64,000 bases of DNA from Serilophus lunatus. Its lineage: Eukaryota > Chordata > Aves > Passeriformes > Eurylaimidae. Under the pieces are notes generated by a model that worked only from the letters and a program-made list of their open reading frames with translations, searched no databases and was not told where the DNA came from. Below, one piece after another: positions 26,101 to 38,100 of the stretch; position 1 is the stretch's first letter; every line of letters starts with the position of its first letter. The DNA lies in assembly GCA_013399895.1 (NCBI GenBank), contig VXBA01000662.1:682001-746000 (forward strand). The letters run 5' to 3'. Both the position numbers and the translations under genes were made by a program.

Positions 26101-29100
26101 CTTCTGCTGGCACATGTTTCTCGCAGCTGCAGCAAGGGGTACAGTTTCATATTTCTCTGCTTCTCATAGAATCACAGAATGTTTTGGTTTGGAAGGGACT
26201 TTGAAGATCATCTGGATCCATTCCCTCTGCTGCGGGCAGGGATACTTTCCATAGACCAGCCTGGCCTTGAACACTTTCAGGGATGAGGCAGCCACAACTT
26301 CTCTGGGCAACCTTTTCCAGTTGATCACCACACTCATAATGAAGATTTTTTTCCTAATATCAAATCTAAACCCACCCTCTCTCAGTTTAAAGCCATTACC
26401 TCTTGTCTTATCACTACATCCCTTGTAAAAACTACCTCTCCAGTTCTCTTGCAGATCCCCTTTAGGTACTGGAAGGCTGCTCTAAGGTCCCCCCAGAGCC
26501 TTCTCCAGGCAGAACAGCCAAACTCTCTCATCCTGTCTGCATAGGAGAGGTGCTGCAGCTCTCTGATCATCTTTGTGGCCCTGCTCTGGACTCACTTCAA
26601 CAGGTCCTTGTCCTTCTTATGCTGGGAACTTCAGAGGTGAATACAATACTCTAGATGGGGTCTCATGAGAGTAGAAGGGCAGAATCACCTGTTGGCCACA
26701 CTGGTTTTGATGCAGCGCAGGATACAGTTGGCTTTCGGGACTGCAGGCACACATTCCATAGTTATGGTGAGCTGTTTATTCACCAACACCCCCAAATCCT
26801 TCTCCTCAGGGAGAAGTTCTCTATCACTTCTCATGAAGCCTGTTTATGCTTGGGATTGCCCCAACCCATACGCAGGACCTTGCAGTTGGCCTTGCTGAAC
26901 TTCAGGAGGTCCACACAGGCCCACCTCTCAAACCTGTCAAGGTCCCTCTGGATGGCATCCCTTCTCTCCAGCATTTTGACTGTGCCACACAGCTTGGTGT
27001 TATCAGCAAACTTTGCTGAGGGTGCACTCAGTCCCATTGTCCATGTTGCTGATAAAGACATTAAACAGCACCGATGCCTGAAGAATGCCACTTGTCACTG
27101 GTTTCCACTTGGATATTGAGCCACTGACTGCAACTTTCTGAGTGGAATCATCCAGTCAATTCTTTATCCAACGATTGGTCCATCCATTAAATTAATGTCT
27201 CCTCAATTTAGAGACAAGGATGCGGCATGAGACAGTGTCAAATGTTTTGTGCAAGTCCAGATTCTTTCATGTGTCTGGAGAGGTTCCTGTTTATATTTGG
27301 TAAGGTTCTGGCAAGTGCTCTGTCCTTGAAAACACATGAAAAGCTTGACTTTATTCCTTGTGCAGTGAGATAATGAGCAATCACACACATCCAAGGAACC
27401 TGAGAGATATCTACTTCCTTCAGTGCCTGAGGCTGCGTGGTCTGTAGCTGTTGCTTCTCGGGCTCTGCACAACACAATGGATTTGAAAAGGCTCATGCAA
27501 ACATTTCCTATGGATGCAATTCCTCACACTGGCTTCCATGGCCCACTTTGTCTTCTTCGCCTGTTGCCTTATCTGGGTTTCTCTGGATCACAGACAAACA
27601 CACATACCAGTTCTCCCACCTTCCCCCCATACTGGCCCTGAATCACCACTATGCAGTATTTTGCCTTCAGGACACTGTGAAACTGGAGCGATGCAGCAAA
27701 GGCCCAGAGCCTGCTGTGTGAAATGGAGAGGCGTATTTATCTGGGGCAAAACTAGACTAAGGTTTGCTGACTCAGTTAATCAAGTCAGAGACCTGGCACT
27801 TTGTACTGCTACAAGGATTGCTAAAGTATAAAGTTTGTTAAAGATTATGTAATGAAAATGTTGTCCAGTGGCCGATCTGGTGATAGCCACTGATATATCC
27901 AGCTGCTGACCACTACACAGAGGACAGCGAAGGTCCGAACAGTCACGTGCCACTAACGGGGTTGTTTTGATGTGATTTTGAGTCTCTCTCACCTGCAAAT
28001 GCTTTATCATTGTGACCAGTCCAGCTTTCCAAGGTTACTGTACTGTACAGTCTAGATAGTCATCTGTTAAAAATGCTAAAACATTCAAGAAATGGTCATT
28101 AATCTTGAAATTGTCAGACAAATTATTTTCAATGAGCCCTGATGGCTTGTGCTGGAAGCCTAGGAGGGCACTTGAATTAAGTTTAGTCAATAGGTACATA
28201 TGGTGTTGGATGCATCCAGGTAATTTGTCATCCAGGAACTTGAAATGAATGTGCAGTGTTACACTTTATTGGGAGTCTCAGTAAAGACAGTAATGAATAT
28301 ACAGAACCCAGCAGCAGCAGCAAGAGCTGTTCAACATTGCAACACTGGAACTATTTTTAAATAGGTTTTTTAATAAAAACCTTTTCTCTAAAAAAAACCA
28401 AACCAAAACAGGGAAAAACCCCTCAAACCTCAAACCACAAACACCCTCTGTTTTCTGCAGAACCATGATGGCTCCTGAATTGGATAAAAAGGAACTTTTT
28501 TTGGCTGACAGACAAAACATGTCATCTGGAAAAGCTGAGATGATGTGTCACCCCACAGCCCCACTTCCCTCTTGGGGCCATGCTCTGTGCCTATTTACCA
28601 GCCAGGGTGCGCACAAACACAGAAGCCTATTGATGCACTGCTGCAGACTACAGACATAGCTGTAGCATTTCCAGATTTCCCGAATCTACCGCCTGTCATA
28701 TGGTGAGAAGAGTCACCAGTGCTACATGTGATAGTCTGAGATTTAGGGCTAGGGGCTTATTTTTTGATCCTTCTTTTATAGGTCATTTAAAGGAAGGGAC
28801 TATTGACTCTAAAATACTATTACTTAGCAAAAGATATGAATTGTGTAATTAATTTTATTCAGATTCTCAAGCTCTGTCATTCCAGATAGCAGAATGCAGC
28901 TTGTCACCATTGCTAGCAATAATTTTGTTTTATTCTTTGTGTGCTAGCAATAATTTTCTGTTTTATTCTTTGTGTTCTCCAAATTCCTTCTGACAGCAGA
29001 TGTGAAACACAGAAATTCCAAATCAGTCAAAATCAGTCAAAAGGAGATACTTTCTATTAATTTTCTTTTTAGCATAGTCTCATGATTCTCCTAAGTTATT

Positions 29101-32100
29101 AAGAGACCATTTTTTGCATTTCTTGGAAGCTCAAACTTGTTTTTCTTTTTAACACATTTCATCATGCAGTTGGCCCATTGCATCCAGATTTGTCCTGAAA
29201 AGCTGCAGTGTGGTCACTATGCAAGGCTGCTGTAAAACTTCCCATAATTAGCTGCTTAAGTTATAACCATTGTACCATCACATACCTTGAATGCTCATTG
29301 TTTTGGGACCAAATAAAATATTTACCACGTGCTGTATAAAGACAGATAGGAGGAAGTATTTGTGTTGTTTTGACTGAGTTTTCTCATTTTATTCTAGTTA
29401 TTAATAGTTTCCGTCCTCTCATCCTGTCATACATGAACACAGTCTTCATATCTGTCCTTCTCATCACACTTCTGTCTCCACAGTCCTGAGATGCCTGGGA
29501 ATACCTGCAAGACTCATTACCAACTATTCTTCTGCCCATGATAACAATGCCAATTTACAGTTGGACTTCTTTCTGGATGATGAAGGAAAAGTGGACACCA
29601 GACTTACAAAAGACTCTGTTTGGTGAGTCCTTCTGGAAAAAGCCTTTAATGTGTCAATGATATAAGTAGTAAAAAACATGATGGCAATGCCTATGTTTTA
29701 TTTGTTTCTCTAAACATTGAAGAACACTGCTAGCTTATGTTAAACTGAATGAATGGATTGTTAGCAGGCTGACTAATATGAAGTGTTTGATGTGTAAACA
29801 GGAAAACCCTAGGGGATCCTGCTAGTAATGTTACCATACAGTGCACATTTAAGCACACTGGAGGACAGCTGGAAAGGGCTAATGCTCCTTAGGGTCAAAC
29901 TGCATCTAAAAACAGAAAGGGGTGTGATGGGCACTTCCATTGTTTGATGCCAAGCTCAAGGGAATACCTCAATATACATGGAAAAACACCCCTCCTGTTT
30001 TGCTTGTGCCTAGTTTCCACATTTATAGGCTGGTTTTACATTGTGTGCAAGCAGTCATTGTTGCAAATAGGTACTCTCCAAAATAAATCTAGTTCTACTA
30101 AAAAGGAATAAGTCAAGGTGTCCTATAAGATACTGAAATTCTATCACCAGATTTATAAAAAGAAAACTCCCTAGGACAAAGAAATAGAGTTTACACATTC
30201 TTTTTGAGAAGGCAGTCCTCTAGCTAGCTCTTCAACGCTTACAGTCTTCTGTCTGACAGAAGCGTAGCATATATTGATTATATGCAATGTGTGGGTTATT
30301 GGCCCTGAAGCCTCTCCTCCTGAGAGTGAAGCAGTGAATGTGACCTCTATATTCCTATATTCAGGAGATACTTGTTGTATTCAATGTTAATATGCCTGAT
30401 TTATGTCAATAATATCTTCAACTCCTTAGCATAGCTGCTTATCAACATGTTTCATTAATAACTTAATCTGTGGAAGTCATTATATTAAAACTATGATAAA
30501 CCCGTTATGGAGGAAATTACTGCACTTGTTGCTGTAACTTTTATGGGATTTCCATAATCAAGAAGAAATCTAAGGAAAACAGGTTCATTTACATCTGAAG
30601 CTTGTATCACAGCATCATAAAATAGCTGAGATTGGAAAGAATTCTTGGAATTTATCAAACCCTACTGCTCAAAGCATGATTAGCTAGAGCAGGTTGCTCA
30701 GGACTGTGTCCAGTTGGGCTTTGAGTATGTCTAAAGATGGACATTCCACAACTTCCCTGGGAAGTTTTACAGTAAAAAACTGTTTCCTGATCTTCAAACA
30801 GAAATTTTTTTTGTTTCAGTATGTGCCCATTGCTTCTTGTCTTGTCATTGAGATACCGAGAAGACTCTGTCTCTGTCTTCTTTTACTCGTCTCCCTAACC
30901 AGGCATTTATACACATGGGTAAGAACCTGTTGAGCCTTTCCATTTTCCATTTCAACAGTCCCAGCTGCCTTAGCTTTTCCTCATATTCAGTCTCTGTCTT
31001 ATCAGTCATTCCTTCCAGTTTTCTGTATCAGAAAACTTTCTGAGGGTGCAGTGTGTCGTAGTCCAGTCATTAATGAAAACTGTTAAACAATACTGGACCC
31101 AGTATCGACCTCTGGGGTACACAACTAGGCTCCAACTGAAGTTCACATCACTGACCACAACCCTCTGAGCTCAGCAGTTCAGCCAGTTTTCAATATACCT
31201 TACTATCCACTTGTCAATAATAAGTCTATGACAATGTTCTGAGAGATGGTACTAAGGTCGAAAGGACCAACCCCACGCACTGATCTCCCCTTGTCCTTTC
31301 AGTCATTCATTTCATCAGAGAAGGCAATCAGGTTTGTCAGGTACAGCCAGCTGCTTGTAAATCCATGCTGACTACTGCCAGTCACCTAGCCCTTAATATG
31401 TTTGGAAATGTTTTCCAGAAGAAATTGCTCTACAACCTTGCCAGGGCTCAAGGTAAGACTCACAAGTCTGTAGCTCCCTGGGTATTCCTTCTTCCCTTTC
31501 TTGAAGGATGGAGTGATATTTGCTTCTTTCCAGTCCTCAGAAATTTCCTCCAACTACCATGATCTTTCAAAGATAGATATGAGTTTTCTTACAGTGACAT
31601 TGACGAGCTCCCTTCCCTCAGCATTTTTGGGTCCATTCCATCAGATCCATTAGATTGATCCATTTTGTCAAGTTTGTTTAAGTATTCTCTAACTTGTTAC
31701 TCATCTACAGATGCTAAGTTTTTGTTACTCCAAACTTCTACACTGGTCATAAGGGCTGTGATTCCTGAAGGCAAATCTTAGCAGTAAAAATCAAGGCAAA
31801 GAAGACACTGGATACTTTGGTCTTCTCTTAATCCGTTGTCACCAGGTCACCTGCCCTGTTCAGAAGCAGATACACATTTTCTGTAGTCTTCCTTTTGATA
31901 CTGATGTGCTTGCCTTTCTTATGGCTCTTCAAGTCCCTTGACATACTCTGTTTGATCTGTGTTTTGGTTTTCCTAAATCTGTCCCTTCATACTCAGACAG
32001 TGACTCTGTATTCCTCCTGGACACCTGTCAACACTTCCTCCTCTCTTTCTTATGCACCTTTTTCTTGATGTTTGAATTTAATTTGGACTACTTTGTGGAC

Positions 32101-35100
32101 TTGTGCCACACTTGGTTGATATCCTGCACACAAGGATGGACCATTCGTAGCTTGGAAGATGTGACCTTGAAAAACAACCAGCTCTCCTGGATCCCTCTTC
32201 TATGCAGAACTACTACCCATGCAATTCTTCCAAGTAGGACCCTGAACAGGTCATAGTCCACTCTCCTGCAGTCCAAAGCTGTGGTCCTGCTCTTTGGCTT
32301 GTTCTCTTCTGTTAGGATCCTTGGGCAAACATCAGGACCTCAGTAAGTTGCATGGGACTGATCGTTCTATGGCTCAGAGAGCTGTAAAGTAACAGTCTTC
32401 TGAAACCTCCTCTGACTATAAATGATGTGAAACAAGACCCACTGACTGACCGCCTCACTGCTCAGTCCATGTACACCCAGTGACATTGTTACGCCTCAAA
32501 ATTTTCACTGTATCATCGTTTCCTCTCTCCTTCTTCTAACCTGATCTATGAAATACTTCTTATCCACTTTCGACATTTCCTTTTACTTCCCTGCCTCTCT
32601 TTTTTCCCAGCTGTTTCCCATGAATTCTTAATGTAATCAATTTTTTTCCACTCTTTTGGGACATGGCCAGATCATCCAAAATCATCCTAGCTCCACTGAA
32701 ATTCATTCGCATTTGACTAGCATTTCTTCCTCTCAATCCACATTTTCTTCTCTTTGGCTTGATTACTTTTTGAATTGTCTTGTTCATCCTTTTATTCTCT
32801 TAGTGCATTTATTAGTACATGGTGCATATAACCCTTTGGGCATGACTTAATATATACACCTTTTTTCGTTTCTCCTTTGTGTCCTTTCTTTTCATTACTC
32901 TGTAACACTCTATGGTAGCCCACATGCCAACATTTAATAGCTTGTGTCTTAACCTTGATTTTATTTTTAATGTCTATTTTATTTCTTTTTTTTTTAAGAG
33001 GACAAGCTCAAGGTATTTATAATGATTTTTTAAAACTCATTTCTCACTTTTATTTATAATCTCCTGAAAACTGGAAGCAAAGCTCTTTTTCTTTACTAAT
33101 ATATCATTTCTATTTTACTCCAGCCTTGTACTGCTGGAACTGATCTGTCTTCAGGTTTTCAATACTCTCAGACTTCAGAGATAGTTGGAGCCAGGATTTT
33201 TAGTCAAATCAATCTCTGAGAGTGGGATTCCCTGTGAATGTAATCTGATACTTATTTATTTTTATTAAAGATCATCTTCTCCCTCAGAATAGGAAACAAT
33301 AACAGCACCAACAAAACACACATACAAAATTACACAGACCTTGCAAAAAGTTATTTTTATAAAGGTGGCCGGATTTGGGCCCATCAGTGCTGTCTCTGTC
33401 CCCTTACTTTGTTCTCCTTGTCTGTGTTAATGATGATAAAAAGACACTTATAGAATATTTCTCTTGGATGGGAATCAAGACTCACTCCTACTATGAGGTC
33501 CAAGCAGATCAACATCAGTACCTCAGCAGAAACTTGCTGGATGTCACACCACTCCATGGGAGTTCATCCATGTCCAGGCCTATGGAGAATGCCCTTCTGA
33601 GACCTCAGCTCTCCCATTCACTTCCAGGTCACTTTGCTCTAATTTCTCAACAATGTTATCAGTGTCCCTCTCGACCCCGGTGCCTGAACTTGTTAAGCTA
33701 ATAAAAGGGCAACAGCTGTTTCCAGCATGTGTCTGTCCCATAAGCAATATGAACTACCCTTCCTGAACTATCTCCCAGGCATAAAACACACCTGGTCATC
33801 TTTTATTAATTTCCCCATTACTTTGTTTAGTCTATTTGTAATTATCTCTGTAAATATTTAATGGTTACTTCATTGATCTGTATTGCCATTCTTGCTTTTT
33901 TTAATGTCTCAGGCTTGCTGTAGAATACAAGAATTATAGAATCAGTTTAACGAATTACGGTTGCAAAGCCATCTCCTCAGGAGTGGTCACTTTTACTGGA
34001 GAAGTTTCTGCTACATTTTAGAGAGGCAAATTTTCCCCTCACTCTCCTTTCCTTAATGTTCACTGTTTTGCAAGCAATGTCTTTCTGTCCATTCACATTT
34101 GATAGCCTGAAATTTATTTGTTATTTGCATGGCAGCAGACCTAAAGAAATTGCCATCCTTTTGTGTCCAGCACTACAACAGAAACCAGAAAGAAAAGTCC
34201 TGTCCCTGAGCCCAATATAGAAAAAAAATGTGGAAAAAACTGTGTTCCCTAATTACACTATTGAAGTAGAACTGCCATTTTCCATGTTGTTAAACCCAAT
34301 ATAATTCCCAATCCAAACCCCTTGTTTTTCCTTTCTGCTAGCTCTTCAGATTCTTCTTTTGAAGAACACAAAGTCGATGACACGTGTGACTTTGATTAAA
34401 AGTGAACCAGTGAAGGCTTCAGGGCATGGATTGTCTTTCTCACATGTTGGCGTAGCACTATTCAAATGCCTACCATGAAGTGCCACCCCATTCCCCGGTA
34501 GCCCTCAGCACAGCTCTGTGAGCATGATTCAGCACTGACTACTCTCAGCAGCATCAAAAACTCTGAGTGTGTGTCATTTTCCTTGAATAATTCCTTTTTC
34601 TGTAGTGCTGCTTCATTAAGTCTCCTAACTGTCGAGTTTTACCCTGATCCAAGCTTTCATTTCCACTTTGAAATGTCTTGTTAGACAAGCCTCAGATCCT
34701 TCTGACTCTGCTCCATGAATGATTTTCACCTATTATTGATGAAATGGTCAGAGTTTAATAATACCCATTTTGGTTGCTAATATCATTGCATGTACTAGGG
34801 GCTATATCAGCAACTACACAGATGCAATTTTATTCAGATCTGCTGTAGGATATATATAATTTGCAAGAAAATTGCCTCTTTATACCTTTATTCTTTTTTT
34901 TTTCAGTAATAACATTCAAGCCTTTTGGTTGCTTTATTTTGAGACCATCTTCCCAGATTATCTTTTTTTCCTGCTTTTGCTCTCTCCTGGGCACTCAGAT
35001 CACTACAGGAAGTTACAAGATCCATCTTTCTATTCTGCTTATCTTTGAAACATCTGGGCAGACTGTGATGGTGGTTTAGTGAGGTTTTTTTCTTTTTCTG

Positions 35101-38100
35101 AGCATCCAGACAGGTGAGAGCATTTCAGCCCTGAACATCTTTCAGCATTTCTCCCCTCGGCATACTATCCTGGGCCCTAAAGGCAAGACTTGGCCCACAA
35201 CAGTTGTAGGTGGGTTTCGTAGAAAGCTGGTTGTTTTAGTAGATCTGACCTCTCTCACTGGCACGACACAGTGGGAAAACCCTATACGGAATCTACAGAG
35301 AGGATAGTCATAGAAAGGCTATGAAGGGTCTTTTTTACAACCAATATGGAAACCAGCTAAGCACATTTGTTTTGAATCATGAAAACTAAACTGACCCTGT
35401 ATGCTATACAGTTGATCCTGAAATCTCTTTAGAAGAGATGTGAAAGCTTCAGTCTTAATAATTATAAAGTAGACCATTCTTCATTAGCTTAAAAATTCAA
35501 GGTTTGCAAGCAGATTGAAGTGGAGGTGTCTAGCTGGAAAGGTATTCTAGTTTGTGTGACTCTTCATATATCCCAACAATCTCCAAACACTAGCATATTT
35601 TCTGAGACGTTTACATTCAGAACACATTAGAAGAATCAATAAAGCTTCTTCAATTTGTAATCAAGAAACTAAAATGAAGAGTTGTGGCTTTAAGGGTTTA
35701 ACAGACAGACAGGTACCAAAATCTTAGACCTAAAATTCTGTTTTCTTAAAAGAGACAATCTTTTTTTACCCCTGAACTGGCAAACCTTGTTGTTGAAGCA
35801 ACGGCAGGACATAAATGGTCTGTATGCTTCTTTGCAAGAATTTAATATTTTGATACCATCTCTCCTCTAAGGAATTATCATTGCTGGAATGAAGCTTGGA
35901 TGACCAGACCTGATCTTCCTATTGGTTTTGGAGGATGGCAGGTTGTTGATGGGACACCTCAAGAAACCAGTGATGGTAATTTTGCTTGAAGTCCTCCTTA
36001 GCCCACTTTCTAATGTTTGGGTTCTTTGTGGCAAACAATGTGCTGATGATAGCTGAGCCAATGACACCATATAGCCAGTGACAACTTCTTGAACTGGATA
36101 ACCACACTCACCTGGGCTCAGACCCTTATCTTGATTTTTTTTGAGCTCAAAAATAAATCTGTCCTTATTATAACACTGCTTATGATGCATGGACATAAAA
36201 TCCTGCATGAGAAGGGCCTTGCTTGATACAAAGGATATGTAATCCTGTTGCCAAATATGGCTTCTAAAATTTTGGAATACCTATACAAGATGGTGATCAA
36301 ATTAATTCTTCTTTATTTTATGCAGGCCTAAACTAAATTTCCTGAACAGATAGTAGGAAGAAAAGAAAAAGTGAAAAGCCACTGCTGTTTCTTCACAGTC
36401 CTTCATTTTCCAGCCCTTAAAATACTTCCTTCCCAAACACACAGTGAGATCTTTCTTAGCCTGTGGTGTAACTGAGTCCTCCCAAAATTACCTGCTTTAA
36501 CCAAAACCAGTTATAAGTGTGTTTCAAGAACTTGATACTTATTGTAGACTTTATGGTGCCATTAAAGGTATCGAACCATCAGGTTGTTCCAAAGTTGAGT
36601 ATGTGCTGTCTAGAGGGCACGTTTTGTTTTGTTTCTTGGTCAGGAGTTCCTGTAAACTGTTAACAGAATAAGCCAAACCCAAAGAATTCTTCTTCTTTGA
36701 GAAAATACATAATTTTGGTATGTTTATAATTAATTTAGCCTCTCTCTTCTCCCCATAGGTATGTACAGGTGTGGTCCAGCCTCTGTTCAAGCCATTAAAC
36801 ACGGTCACGTTTGCTTCCAATTTGATGCTCCTTTTGTCTATGCAGAGGTACATACATGAAAATTTTTATTGCAATGAGTGATATCAGTAAGACCATAGTG
36901 AGACAGAAGATAGGGCTCCACTGCCATTTATGGATTGAGAAGTTACTTCACATATACTTCATGTCACAGAACAATCTCATCATTATATTTTGACATGCAG
37001 ACTGGTAGGTGTGATATGGCTCTAATGAATGACAGAGATTTCTCTAATTTCTGCTCACCAATGTAATAAGCAGAAAAAGCTACTCTGACTCTGTTGGAAC
37101 TTCAGGCTATGGTCATTTTTCCTTCCAAGATTCAGCTATGTTAGCAAATGGGTCACTAGCTCTAGCTGCTCATCTTCTTTGCTCACAACATTCCTTTTGG
37201 CTGTGGGTCATAGAGATCTCACACGTGTAGCTTGACTGAAAGACCTGAGAGGGAAATATCTCACTAAGTTGCTACGGAGTCTGATCTGGAGTTTTAACCA
37301 GCAGTGGTGTGCCCAGAATGGCAGTAGCTGCAGGACAAGTTTCTCTCTAATTGAACTGTACATAGTTTAGGACAGGACAGAATAGAATAAAGATATTTTA
37401 TCTATAAAGCATTCCCATCTCTATTTCTAAAGCTTTTTGGTACAAGAAGTGTGTAATCAAGCTCCCCAAATCTGAATTATATTTCTCTATCCTACTCAAG
37501 TTTACAATCTCTGTCATTCTGAAGCTGGAGATAGTAAAATGCATCTAAGTATTGGGCTAATTTTAAACATGAAACTTTGATGTGAATAATTAATGGCACT
37601 TCAGGTCAATGTGTCATTGTTTTGAGGGGAGATAGGCTTGCTTTTCTTCGTCTCTCTATTTCCATATATCTCAATCCTTTTTCATTGAATTTCATAGGTG
37701 AATAGTTGTATAGTTTTCTCAAGAAGGGAGAAAAATGGAACCCAAGTGATAGAAAGAATTAATACAACTCATATTGGGCAGTTGATTGTGACTAAGGAAG
37801 TTGGAAGTGATGGAATGAAGAAGATTACTGAGGAGTACAAGTTTCAAGAAGGTAACCTGAAATGAGGCGGGACTCTGCCAATGTACATTTACCTAAGTCA
37901 GATCTTGGATGATGGATTTTCAAACCTCTGGCACTGTGGGATCTTCATGAAAATCTGCAAAGTGCCCTCTGGAACTCTTTATTTTAAGTCCATCCCAGAA
38001 ACACTGTAGATGCCTTGATCACAAGGCACAAACAGCACAAACTTTGCCACTCAAAAATGCTTTGGACTGAGTAAGCTGTAGTCATGAAGCAAATCAAAGC

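Larger units (their letters stand above)
24647..29483 (+). other. F13A1: F13A1 intron 7
   Basis: A 4.8-kb GT-AG intron. It contains a long CR1 copy (26166-27262, minus strand), an A/C-rich low-complexity stretch near 28389-28440, and a two-unit tandem repeat at 28912-28975. Nothing else was recognised. Confidence 0.9.
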
